DNA of 10,494 nt. Source: an uncultured Bacillota bacterium (GTDB lineage Bacteria > Bacillota > Clostridia > Christensenellales > UBA1242). Below, piece after piece: positions 1 through 7,110 of this stretch. The stretch spans positions 1 through 10,494 of the forward strand of contig CAMUNJ010000024.1 in assembly GCA_947090235.1 (NCBI GenBank). The letters run 5' to 3'. The translations under genes were made by a program, and so were the position numbers. Position 1 is the first letter of the stretch, and every line of letters starts with the position of its first letter. The notes under the pieces are model-generated. The model saw only the letters and a program-made list of their open reading frames with translations, was not told where the DNA came from and made no database searches.

Positions 1-1
1 T

Positions 2-265
2 TTTGGAAGTGAATTGCAAGAGCACTACAAAGGACAGATATATACTGATTTATATAAACACTATTCTTACAAATTTGGCAGGTTTGGTGGAAAGAATGTG
101 ACTTTTACAAAAAGAAAAACATATTTCACATTATTTGTGCTTGACGACATGTTTTCAGCCCCAAAAGGATATTTTTGGCTTAAACTTTCGGTTGCGCCAA
201 GAAGGTTGAAATCAAAATCTTGCAACAAATGTTTGAAATATATTCAAGATAAGCTTTTGGGGTGA
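2..265 (+). CDS. C-terminal part of an unrecognised protein (5' end outside window)
   Basis: The frame is open to the left edge and ends at TGA 263-265, so about 87 C-terminal residues are visible. A TTG at 14 could be read as a start but has no ribosome binding site, and the frame continues upstream, so this is the tail of a longer gene. The fragment is basic and aromatic-rich (Lys, Tyr, Phe), with a KSCNKCLKYIQ segment near the end holding a CxxC pair. There is no membrane segment. I do not recognise the family. Its place just upstream of a DNA-binding protein, excisionase and integrase suggests a gene of the same mobile element, possibly in replication or transfer, but that rests on context only. 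Confidence 0.5.
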   Translation, partial: FGSELQEHYKGQIYTDLYKHYSYKFGRFGGKNVTFTKRKTYFTLFVLDDMFSAPKGYFWLKLSVAPRRLKSKSCNKCLKYIQDKLLG

Positions 266-507
266 AAATCTCAAGATAGTAATGTGGTTTTTGAAAAAAT
301 TTTTTGAAAAATTTTAAAATTTTTTAGATGTTAGTATTTTAGGGATGTTTGGCGATTTGATATATTGCTACTTAAATTAAAAACATTAAATTTTCACTGA
401 ATATGTTGTAAATTTTGATACAAAATCCCAAAAAATCCTTTATAGGTGAAGGGAGAGAGAACAGTTTTTAGGGGCGAAATTTGTTGTCTTTCTAGTTATA
501 GAAAATG
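266..507. other. gene-free AT-rich interval
   Basis: I see no credible gene here. Just after the preceding stop there are runs of A and T that can fold back on themselves (about 292-327). These could act as a weak terminator, but no GC-containing stem is present. A possible weak promoter for the next gene lies at 415-444 (TTGATA, then TTTATA 18 nt later). It is poor enough that I do not list it separately. The stretch at about 447-500 would be the transcribed leader leading into the hairpin at 508-538. Confidence 0.4.
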
Positions 508-538
508 AAAAGAAGTTTTGAAAGCAACTTCTTTTTTT
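508..538 (+). terminator. intrinsic terminator or leader attenuator ahead of the 582 gene
   Basis: The arms AAAAGAAGTT (508-517) and AACTTCTTTT (526-535) are perfectly complementary around an 8-nt loop (ttgaaagc), and a run of seven T follows at 532-538. The A-run on the 5' side lets the hairpin work in either direction. It stands 43 nt before the start of the next gene. It may end transcription from the left, or act as an attenuator if the promoter is upstream near 415-444. The loop and 3' arm resemble the end of the structured leader at 1116-1258. Confidence 0.65.
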
Positions 539-581
539 GTTGATAAAAACTTTCAAAAAATAAACTATAAAGGAGGAAAAA

Positions 582-1076
582 TTGAAAGAAATTAAAAGTG
601 ACAGAGTGTTTGAGAAGAAGTTGAGAATTTATGATATTCGCTTTATGGAAGAGCTGAATGAGTTTTATCAAAAGCATAGCAAGGAATATTTAAACATAAA
701 CGACTTCTTGACCACGTTAATTAGGACAGGCTTGGATGTTGCAAAGATTGCAGACAAAAATCGTTTGGACTATGCTGGCAAATTTGCAAGCATTTCTGAT
801 AAGTTGACGGAGTTAAATGATTGTGTTAAAAACACTTCATATAGCAATAGACTGAACATGAAAGAGATTTATTGCAAGTTGATGATATTGCAAAAAGTGA
901 TTATGCGAATTTACAACATGGCGCTTGCAAATAATGAAAGATTGCCACTTAACAACGAACTTGTTAAAGCAACTTTTTATGATGACTTGCCAGCTGAATT
1001 GCAGGAAATAGAAGATGAAATTACGCAAAGTTTTGAAGACAGAATTTTGAAAGAAAAAGATAAAGAAAATAAGTAA
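582..1076 (+). CDS. ribbon-helix-helix-like DNA-binding accessory protein of the mobile element
   Basis: This 164-aa protein starts at TTG 582, chosen because a full AAAGGAGG ribosome binding site (569-576) lies 5 nt upstream and no better ATG follows closely. Residues about 12-55 fit a ribbon-helix-helix layout: a short strand (KKLRIYD), a first helix (IRFMEELNEFYQKH) and a second helix opening with NINDFLTTLIRTG. The rest is helical and ends in a charged Glu/Lys tail. Similar small proteins in conjugative and mobilisable elements act as relaxosome or regulatory DNA-binding partners. The family is inferred from secondary-structure pattern, not from a diagnostic motif. The xis/int pair follows about 230 nt later, behind a structured leader. 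A partition-type or unrelated helical protein remains possible. Confidence 0.5.
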   Translation: MKEIKSDRVFEKKLRIYDIRFMEELNEFYQKHSKEYLNINDFLTTLIRTGLDVAKIADKNRLDYAGKFASISDKLTELNDCVKNTSYSNRLNMKEIYCKLMILQKVIMRIYNMALANNERLPLNNELVKATFYDDLPAELQEIEDEITQSFEDRILKEKDKENK

Positions 1077-1115
1077 AAACATAGAGAATTTATAGAAATT
1101 TATAGCAAGCAGGAT

Positions 1116-1258
1116 AAGAAGTGGGACATTTTGAGAGATTTTTCGCGTATTTGCCCATAAAACAAAGGGTTTTATTGGGGCAAAGGAAAAATCTTAAAAA
1201 CTCAAAATTGCCTCACTTCTCTTTTTGGAAAGCAAGTGTGAAACCCACTTCTTTTTTT
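1116..1258 (+). ncRNA. structured leader RNA / putative attenuator upstream of xis-int
   Basis: Three helices nest in this interval. A 10-bp closing stem pairs AAGAAGTGGG (1116-1125) with CCCACTTCTT (1244-1253), running into seven T (1252-1258), so its 3' arm looks like a terminator. Inside lies a long hairpin, TTTGCCC-ATAAAAC (1150-1163) with GTTTTAT-tg-GGGCAAA (1169-1184), with a 5-nt loop and a 2-nt bulge. A second hairpin pairs CACTT..CTTT (1214-1225) with AAAG.AAGTG (1229-1238). The segment CACTTCT at 1214-1220 can also pair with AGAAGTG at 1117-1123, which would break both the closing stem and the second hairpin. Two exclusive folds are the hallmark of an attenuator or riboswitch-like control. 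No known riboswitch is recognised. The xis start is 51 nt past the T-run. Confidence 0.55.
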
Positions 1259-1309
1259 ATAGAAATTTTTGTAATTTTAGACGAGAAATTTTTACGAGGA
1301 GAAACTTAA

Positions 1310-1579
1310 ATGACAATACAAAATTCTGAAATAAATTTTAACAACTTAATACAAAATGAAGTATGCCGCTTGGCAGAAAAATATAACAAAGAATATTTAG
1401 ATTGTGCTGACATTATGCAAATCACAGGGCTTGGTAGAGATAACGTTCGCACAATGATGGCGAGAAAAGATTTTCCAAAAATTTGCGTTGGGAAGAGAAG
1501 GATTGTAAGTCTTGCGTCTTTTGTTGCTTGGCAAATATCAAATGAATTTGGAGGACAACATGGCAAAGAAAAAGTATAA
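1310..1579 (+). CDS. xis: excisionase-like winged-HTH DNA-binding protein
   Basis: This is an 89-aa basic protein. Residues about 29-75 match the MerR/Xis-type winged helix: YLDCADIMQITGLGRDNVR (helix-turn-helix), then FPKICVGKRRIVSLASFVAW, where the K-x-G-x-R-R-x-V/I-x-x-x-x-F/L wing motif is typical of excisionases of Tn916-like and related elements. Such proteins bend att DNA and bias the recombinase towards excision. The ATG at 1310 has GAGGAG (1296-1301) 8 nt upstream. The 3' end overlaps the integrase start by 20 nt, which suggests translational coupling and a shared transcript. Expression is probably governed by the leader RNA at 1116-1258. The family call is firm; the direction of its effect on recombination is inferred. 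Confidence 0.82.
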   Translation: MTIQNSEINFNNLIQNEVCRLAEKYNKEYLDCADIMQITGLGRDNVRTMMARKDFPKICVGKRRIVSLASFVAWQISNEFGGQHGKEKV

Positions 1580-2942
1580 GGTTATTGAAAAAACAAGACG
1601 TGCAAATGGTGCTGGATCAATTTATCTTCGCAAAGATGGAAATTGGACTGGCAAGATTTGGCTGACCGATCCACAGACTGGAGAAAAAGTCAGAAAAACT
1701 GTTTATGGTAAAAATGAGATGGATGTGTCCGACAAACTTGTCAAGTTGTCAGGATCAATGACTCCACTCAATGGAAATTTTGCACACAAGACTTTTGGTG
1801 AACTTTTTGAAGGTTGGCTTTTGGTGTTTAAGAAAAGTGCTGTGACGCCACGAACGCTTGAAGGCAATATTAGGAATTTTAATTTGCATATCAGACCATA
1901 TGTTGACAACATGGACATCACTGAGGTGACTGCTCCGGTTGTTCAGCAAGTCATCAATGAAGCTCTTGTGAGAGGGCTTAGTGTGAACACGGTGCGAAAA
2001 GTAAAATTTTTGTTTAATCAATTTTTTGAATATGCAATAGAGTGCGGACTTGTGCAAAGCAATCCAACACTACGAATTAAAATAAGAAATCGTGACAGCA
2101 AGCAAGTGAATGTTGAAAATATGTATAAGGCAATCCCAGAGGAAGAAAGAATGAAATTTGTGACAGCTCTTAATGGGCATGAATTTTTGAAGCCACTTTG
2201 TATGACAATGATGTTTGCAGGGCTTCGCACTGGGGAAACTTTGGCGCTTAGATGGGAAGATGTGGATTTTCAAAACAAAATAATTTCAGTGAGAAATGGA
2301 CTGACTGTTGTCCCTATTTTTGATAAGAATGGAAAAGTGATTGAAAGAAAGACTGTCATTGGAAGCACAAAGACAACTTGCTCTGTCAGAGATGTGCCAA
2401 TCCCAGACATTTTGATTGACGCTTTGCAGGATTGGAAGAAAAGACAATGGGTGCGTAAAGAACTGACAGGCGTGGATTTGATTGCACCAAATGCAGTTGT
2501 ATTTTGCAATGTCGATGGGAGTGTGCGTACCTATTCTGGCACAAGAAAGATTTTTGATAATTTTGCAAAAAGACATGGCTTTTTTGGGAAAATTCATTTT
2601 CACACTTTGCGTCACACCTATTCCACCATGTTGTTTGAAGCAAATGAAAATCCAAAGGTTATCCAAGCTCTTTTAGGACACAAATCTGTGAAGACAACTT
2701 TGACAGTGTATAACAGTGTGGACAAGAGTTATTACAAACAAGCAACTGATAAACTGAATAATCTTTTCAACAGCGATAAGATGAAAGAATTTCAACAGCT
2801 TCAAAACAAGCCAAATGTGCCAGCACTTCAAAGGGATATTGACGACATTGAAAATGAAGATGATGACAGCCAAATTGAAATACTTGAAAAAATCCTTGCT
2901 GAAAAGAAAGCAAGACGAAAATCGCGTGATTTTGAAATGTAA
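1560..2942 (+). CDS. int: tyrosine recombinase/integrase of an integrative element
   Basis: This is a 460-aa phage/ICE-type integrase that catalyses site-specific strand exchange between att sites. The start at ATG 1560 is preceded by GGAGG (1550-1554); an in-frame start at 1512 has no such site. Residues about 15-50 (NGAGSIY..GNWTGKIW..TGEK) form an arm-DNA-binding domain. Residues about 75-165 are the SAM-like core-binding domain. The catalytic domain carries the whole active site: R223 (GLRTGETLALRW), K271, H348 and R351 (HTLRH), H374 (LLGH) and nucleophile Y384 (TVYNS). The acidic, Lys-rich tail (about 415-460) is hydrophilic. Length and domain order are normal, so the gene looks intact. 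Its likely attachment site is the tRNA-Thr remnant at 7160-7205. Confidence 0.95.
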   Translation: MAKKKYKVIEKTRRANGAGSIYLRKDGNWTGKIWLTDPQTGEKVRKTVYGKNEMDVSDKLVKLSGSMTPLNGNFAHKTFGELFEGWLLVFKKSAVTPRTLEGNIRNFNLHIRPYVDNMDITEVTAPVVQQVINEALVRGLSVNTVRKVKFLFNQFFEYAIECGLVQSNPTLRIKIRNRDSKQVNVENMYKAIPEEERMKFVTALNGHEFLKPLCMTMMFAGLRTGETLALRWEDVDFQNKIISVRNGLTVVPIFDKNGKVIERKTVIGSTKTTCSVRDVPIPDILIDALQDWKKRQWVRKELTGVDLIAPNAVVFCNVDGSVRTYSGTRKIFDNFAKRHGFFGKIHFHTLRHTYSTMLFEANENPKVIQALLGHKSVKTTLTVYNSVDKSYYKQATDKLNNLFNSDKMKEFQQLQNKPNVPALQRDIDDIENEDDDSQIEILEKILAEKKARRKSRDFEM

Positions 2943-2961
2943 AAAATATTATAAAAAAGTG

Positions 2962-2990
2962 ATACAAAATTATTTGTTATGTGTTATAAT
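2962..2990 (+). promoter_or_regulatory. sigma-A-type promoter of the cargo operon
   Basis: TATAAT (2985-2990) is a perfect -10, extended by TG at 2982-2983. ATACAA at 2962-2967 sits 17 nt upstream as a weak -35. It lies only 20 nt after the integrase stop, so the cargo can be transcribed independently of int. The predicted transcript starts near 2997, leaving about 40 nt of leader before the first cargo gene. The same layout recurs at 7424-7452. Confidence 0.75.
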
Positions 2991-3037
2991 AAACTCAGAG
3001 AGTGCTATTTAGACTTGTAAAGATGGGGAGTAAACTT

Positions 3038-4528
3038 ATGGCAAATAATATTATAAGACTTTTGCAAAGTAAATTCATGAAAGGTTATTCTTTCAGTCCG
3101 CAGTTAATTTTTGCTTTAGAAGAAATGAAAAGAAATGGTTTAAAGCCCGAAGGCATAAAAGAAATCACTTTTGATATAAAGGATTTATCAAAAGAAAATA
3201 TAGATTTGCTTTTATCGGTTTCAGACAAGTTCAAAATTTTAGTAAATAAAGATACTTTTAGATTGACACAAGAGAATTGTTCTAAATTGGTTTCTTTAAA
3301 CGAATATATAGAAGAAAACTATTCAAAAAGTTTGTCTTTTCCACTTTCAACAACATTTGATCCTTCAAAGAAATCAGAGGTGTGGAGTATTGAAAAGGTC
3401 TTAAATGCGAATTCAAAAATGGAAGATTGGACAACAAAAATAAATAGTGCTAGAATTGATGGAAAAGAGTTATCTCCTTTTGAGAAATATATGTTTGCTT
3501 ATCGCATTGTTAGCAACTATGCTTATAATGAAGAAGAACGAGAAGATAGTATTGAACTATCCAGAACAGTTGTTGGGGCGTTAAATTCAGATAAACTAGT
3601 TTGTGTTGGATTTGCCGATTTATTATCCCATTTATGTCAAAGAGTTGGTATTGAGTGTTTTCAGCAAGATGTTGCCTGTGATGGTAAAACAATTGATCAC
3701 TGCAACTGCTGTGTCAGAATAGACGATGATAAGTATAATATACATGGAGTTTATTATGCTGATCCATGCTGGGATAGTTATAGCGAAGAAACACAAAATA
3801 CATTACAACATTCTTTGCTTAGATGTGATGAAGTAGATAAAGGTTTCACTAAATACCCAATAGCATTCAGAAATAACGGTTTAGCAAGGTTTAGTAAAAA
3901 TGGTAAACAAACATACACATATCAACAATTAAAAGAAATTGCTGACAGATATACAACAAAAGAACAAGAAGACGAGTTGTTGGAATCTATAACATGTTTA
4001 AGACAAAAATTTGGGGTGGAAGTCACTGACAAAAGAGAGATAAATTTAAGTTATATATCTTCAACATTTAATCCAGATAGTTTTTACAAAACAAATATCA
4101 GCACTTTTATTGAAGATAAAATTGATTGTCAGCGTGAACAATCTATTAAAGAAATTTTACAGAATATGCCTGACAAAGAAATCGCTGAAGCCATAAAGAC
4201 TTCACAAATTTGTTTAGAGTGTGGAAATTCACACATGGCACTCATTCCTAATGAAGAAGGAACTTTTGATAAATTAAATCTTGAAATTCTTGATATGGTA
4301 AAAAATCCAACGCAAGTTTCAAAGAATATGTATTGTTCAGCCCTTTATAATGTATTCTCATCACAAGGTAAGGCAGAACAAGAAGCTGTTGACGAAACAA
4401 AAAGAGTTTGGAGTAATTCAATTACAGAAGTCACAAGAACGCAATCGGTTGGGGATCATTCATTCTCTACACCATTTGTTGAAGAAACAAAGAGTGCTAC
4501 AAAAGAAACAGCTGAAATGGAATTATAA
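3038..4528 (+). CDS. transglutaminase-fold (papain-like) protein with apparent Cys-His-Asp triad
   Basis: This 496-aa protein starts at ATG 3038, preceded by GGGGAG (3025-3030); a GTG at 3002 in the same frame lacks a binding site and would sit at the predicted transcript start. Residues about 145-250 look like a transglutaminase-like domain: a helix beginning LVCVGFADLLSHLCQRVGI (candidate nucleophile C189), then DHCNCCVRIDDDKYN (H221) and YYADPCWDS (D242), in the usual Cys, His, Asp order. Bacterial members are mostly cysteine proteases or amidases, sometimes cross-linking enzymes; the substrate here is unknown. The N-terminal 140 residues and C-terminal 240 are unrecognised and mainly helical. 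A CLECGNSH segment sits near residue 400 and a Ser/Thr/Glu-rich tail at the end. There is no signal peptide or membrane segment, so it acts in the cytoplasm or is exported by a non-Sec route. It is the first gene of the cargo operon. Confidence 0.68.
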   Translation: MANNIIRLLQSKFMKGYSFSPQLIFALEEMKRNGLKPEGIKEITFDIKDLSKENIDLLLSVSDKFKILVNKDTFRLTQENCSKLVSLNEYIEENYSKSLSFPLSTTFDPSKKSEVWSIEKVLNANSKMEDWTTKINSARIDGKELSPFEKYMFAYRIVSNYAYNEEEREDSIELSRTVVGALNSDKLVCVGFADLLSHLCQRVGIECFQQDVACDGKTIDHCNCCVRIDDDKYNIHGVYYADPCWDSYSEETQNTLQHSLLRCDEVDKGFTKYPIAFRNNGLARFSKNGKQTYTYQQLKEIADRYTTKEQEDELLESITCLRQKFGVEVTDKREINLSYISSTFNPDSFYKTNISTFIEDKIDCQREQSIKEILQNMPDKEIAEAIKTSQICLECGNSHMALIPNEEGTFDKLNLEILDMVKNPTQVSKNMYCSALYNVFSSQGKAEQEAVDETKRVWSNSITEVTRTQSVGDHSFSTPFVEETKSATKETAEMEL

Positions 4529-4548
4529 ATTAAAAAGGAGAAAAAATT

Positions 4549-5517
4549 ATGAAAATCGAAAGAACAAAATTAAAATGTGCAGTTTGTGGGAAGCAAAGCA
4601 ATCAAGAGATTGTTTATAGTCGAAGTGTGTTTGGAGCAAAACAACACTTAGATGCTCGTTGTGATAATGGCGTGGTTGATGTTCCCATTCAAGAATGTCC
4701 TCATTGCCACTATTCCAATTCTTCAATTGATACTTGTGAAGAAGTCACAAAAAAGATTGTTGAAAGTCCTGCATACCAAGCTATTGTAAGTAGCGACTTA
4801 AATAAGAAAGCAAAAACCTATATACAGGCTGCCATTATCAATGAAAAGATGAAAAATTTTGAAAATGCTGGTAATTTATATCTCTTTGCGACATGGGTTT
4901 TTGAGGATGAAAATGATAATAAAAATGCCACAAAATATCGTAAGCTTGCCTATAAAAACTTGATTAAAGTTGCGGAAGAAAAAGATGATGGTGACACTTA
5001 TCTTCAATGCACTGACCTTTTGAGAAAAAATAAAGAGTTTGATAAGGCAAATGAATTGGCACACAAAGTTTTCCTTGACGCAACTAATGTTGATCCAGAA
5101 TACAGAGAGACAAATGAATATGTTGATTTATTAAATATCATTCACTTTGAACGAAAACTTATCCAAAATAAGGACTCTGCCGATCACTTGGTTGAAGAAA
5201 GCATAAAAGCAATGGGATTTGTTGATTTCAATAGTTTGTTTATGAGATATAGCAAAAAACTCAAATCTCATTCTGACATTTCTGTGTATGCACCAATTGT
5301 TTACAACATGAAAAGCGAATATCTTTCTGCAGTTGTGAACTATTTGAGAACTGGCGAACAAGAAAATCTTGTTTATGGTGAATACTCAACTGATATGATT
5401 ATAAAATCTTATTGGGTTGAAAAACTTGACTATATCAAAGCAGTTGTTATTTTAGACAACATTGAAAAACTTGGCGAAGATGGTTGTTATGCTTTTCACC
5501 CTTATGAAGTGGAATAG
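4549..5517 (+). CDS. DUF2225-like zinc-ribbon and helical-repeat protein
   Basis: This is a 322-aa cytoplasmic protein. The N-terminal 60 residues contain two CxxC pairs, C10/C13 (KLKCAVCGK) and C50/C53 (QECPHCHY), which should bind one zinc. The spacing and the intervening RSVFGAKQHLD.RC segment resemble DUF2225 proteins. Residues about 75-240 are amphipathic helices (for example NEKMKNFENAGNLYLFATWVFED) in a TPR-like pattern, as in that family. The C-terminal 80 residues are unrecognised. DUF2225 has no settled function; zinc ribbon plus TPR suggests a protein-binding scaffold or regulator. ATG 4549 has AAGGAG (4535-4540), and the gene begins 20 nt after the previous stop. It may present or regulate the enzymes encoded on either side, but this is inference. 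Confidence 0.65.
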   Translation: MKIERTKLKCAVCGKQSNQEIVYSRSVFGAKQHLDARCDNGVVDVPIQECPHCHYSNSSIDTCEEVTKKIVESPAYQAIVSSDLNKKAKTYIQAAIINEKMKNFENAGNLYLFATWVFEDENDNKNATKYRKLAYKNLIKVAEEKDDGDTYLQCTDLLRKNKEFDKANELAHKVFLDATNVDPEYRETNEYVDLLNIIHFERKLIQNKDSADHLVEESIKAMGFVDFNSLFMRYSKKLKSHSDISVYAPIVYNMKSEYLSAVVNYLRTGEQENLVYGEYSTDMIIKSYWVEKLDYIKAVVILDNIEKLGEDGCYAFHPYEVE

Positions 5518-5538
5518 TAAAAACAAAGCGAGGTAATT

Positions 5539-6912
5539 ATGCTTGGAACATCAATGAGTTTAACAACTGCGAGAATATTAAGTTATTCTCAAAGAGATGA
5601 CTTTGACTTTGAATACATAAAATTAGAAGCCATAAAGGCTGACTTTTTGCAAACAATAAAAAGAGTTGGCAGCTTTGATATGTATAAATCTTATCAATCT
5701 GTTGTTGAACATATAAGCTCTCACAAAGAGTTGCTTTCAGAGATTGACAAGCTTGGCAAAACATTCGCGGAAAAAGGCATTGACACTAAAAAAATTGATT
5801 TATATGCGGATTACGCAAAAAGAACTCTTGCAGCAACAAAAGAAAGTTGTGCAAAGACATATCAACATCTTTTAAAAGATTTTGATATGCTAACACCAAA
5901 TAATGAGTGTAAAATGCTGATGACTATTCAAAAATTTGACGAAAATGGAAATATAATCCCACTATTTAAAACAAACGAGAACGGACAAATTGAAACATTT
6001 GTTGATGAACATGGAGTTGAAAGAAATTTAATCAACACGGATATTTTAGATTGGTCTAATGCTGAAAAATTTTATAAATTTGCAAACACACACAACTTTA
6101 AAATACATGGACATGCTATTCTTTGGCATGAAGCTGTGCCATATCAAATTCAGGAACTTGCAAATAGCAATTTGCCAGCAGAAACAAAGAAAAAGATGAC
6201 ACAAGATTTTCTCTATTGCTATATGAAATCTTACGCGCATAACGCAAAAGTAAACGGAATTAAACTTGAAAGCATTGATATTCTAAACGAAATCGCAAAT
6301 GATGATGAAAATAGTGATGACTTTTTAAGACAATCTATTTGGCGTGACTTAATGGGAGATGATTTTTATATAGATGTTTTAAAAATGGCAAAAGAGGCTT
6401 TCCCCGACACAAAACTTATGTATAACGATTTTAGTGAGTTTTATCCCGCAAAAAGAAGCAATATGATACAAATAATTCAACATATTCAAGCAGTTGAAAA
6501 AGCGGAAGGAACGCAACTTTTAGATTGTGTTGGACTGCAATGTCATCTTTATGGTGACGAACTTGATTATGACACTGCTCTTAAAGAATTTAAAGAAGTC
6601 ACTCAAAATGGTTCTTTCCAACAAGAAGTTAGAATTACTGAGTTAGATTCTTCCCCATGCGACAACCCAGAATGGCAACAAACACAAATGCAAAAAGTTG
6701 TCGAAGCAGCAAATGAAAATGGGCTTGAACATATAACTTGTTGGGAATTTGCAGGACAGTTTTCGGACTCTATTGAAAATTCTGCCAATAGCGGAATTAT
6801 TGACGAAAATGGTGATGAAAGCGAATTTTACGATCAACTTGCAGAAAAGCATAGTGAAAATGAAACATCATCACAACAAACAGAAAGTGAAAGCGAAAGC
6901 AGCGCAGAATAA
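5539..6912 (+). CDS. glycoside hydrolase family 10 (endo-1,4-beta-xylanase-like), no signal peptide
   Basis: This is a 457-aa protein. From about residue 90 it follows the GH10 barrel in order: MLTPNNECKM (GH10 TPENEMKW), IHGHAILWHEAVP (H192, W196, H197), SIDILNEIAND with acid/base E251, KLMYNDFSEF (N296, D297), GLQCHLYGD (Q334, H336), VRITELDSSP with nucleophile E368, and HITCWEFAG (W402). Family members cleave beta-1,4-xylan or xylo-oligosaccharides with retention. Residues 1-88 form an unusual helical N-terminal extension. An insert at about 131-165, rich in ENG/EHG turns, separates two active-site strands, and the last 20 residues are a Ser/Glu/Gln tail. No Sec signal or anchor is present, so the substrate would be intracellular oligosaccharide unless export is non-canonical. 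ATG 5539 has GAGG (5530-5533), and the previous stop is 21 nt upstream. The family is clear; xylan as substrate is inferred. Confidence 0.85.
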   Translation: MLGTSMSLTTARILSYSQRDDFDFEYIKLEAIKADFLQTIKRVGSFDMYKSYQSVVEHISSHKELLSEIDKLGKTFAEKGIDTKKIDLYADYAKRTLAATKESCAKTYQHLLKDFDMLTPNNECKMLMTIQKFDENGNIIPLFKTNENGQIETFVDEHGVERNLINTDILDWSNAEKFYKFANTHNFKIHGHAILWHEAVPYQIQELANSNLPAETKKKMTQDFLYCYMKSYAHNAKVNGIKLESIDILNEIANDDENSDDFLRQSIWRDLMGDDFYIDVLKMAKEAFPDTKLMYNDFSEFYPAKRSNMIQIIQHIQAVEKAEGTQLLDCVGLQCHLYGDELDYDTALKEFKEVTQNGSFQQEVRITELDSSPCDNPEWQQTQMQKVVEAANENGLEHITCWEFAGQFSDSIENSANSGIIDENGDESEFYDQLAEKHSENETSSQQTESESESSAE

Positions 6913-6923
6913 ACAAGAAGATT

Positions 6924-6944
6924 ATGGAAGGAGTAAAAATGTGA
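6924..6944 (+). other. strong ribosome binding site followed by a start-stop (ATG-TGA)
   Basis: GGAAGGAG (6926-6933) is as good a binding site as any in the window. Five nt later comes ATG (6939-6941) followed at once by TGA (6942-6944). An upstream in-frame ATG at 6924 would give only a six-codon peptide. The ATG lies in the 5' arm of the operon terminator. This may be what is left of a fourth operon gene lost by deletion, or a chance site. Confidence 0.35.
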
Positions 6945-6965
6945 ACAGAAATGTTCACATTTTTT
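6935..6965 (+). terminator. strong intrinsic terminator of the cargo operon
   Basis: AAAAATGTGAAC (6935-6946) pairs perfectly with GTTCACATTTTT (6953-6964) around a 6-nt loop (agaaat), ending in a T-run at 6960-6965. The 12-bp stem begins 22 nt after the GH10 stop and closes the three-gene unit. The A-rich 5' side would let it also stop transcription coming from the right. Confidence 0.9.
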
Positions 6966-6973
6966 ATGTCCCC

Positions 6974-6985
6974 ATTTGACCCCAA
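6974..6985 (+). repeat. candidate integrase arm-type site, left of the tRNA core
   Basis: ATTTGACCCCAA differs by one base from ATTTGACACCAA at 7321-7332 and has the same orientation. Its position on the far side of the tRNA remnant fits an arm site for the N-terminal arm-binding domain of the integrase. The assignment rests only on repetition and context. Confidence 0.4.
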
Positions 6986-7110
6986 TTAGATAGAATTAGG
7001 CAGTTTTGAATAGAAAAAAGCAGTTTTTAGCTTTTTGTGAAAAAATGTGAGATATACAAAAATTGTCCTATGGTGCAAAAATAGAATGGCACCAAAATTA
7101 TTGGAGAAAT

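Noticed and set aside
1121..1309. 62-codon + strand reading frame starting with GTG
   Set aside because: It has no ribosome binding site, overlaps the structured leader and terminator, and encodes an unremarkable basic peptide.
6749..6979. 76-codon + strand frame overlapping the GH10 3' end
   Set aside because: It lies mostly inside GH10 in another frame, lacks a binding site and reads through the terminator.
6939..6986. Reading TGA as Trp to extend the ATG at 6939
   Set aside because: Tryptophan is encoded by TGG throughout the window, and the extension would be a 15-residue peptide through a terminator.
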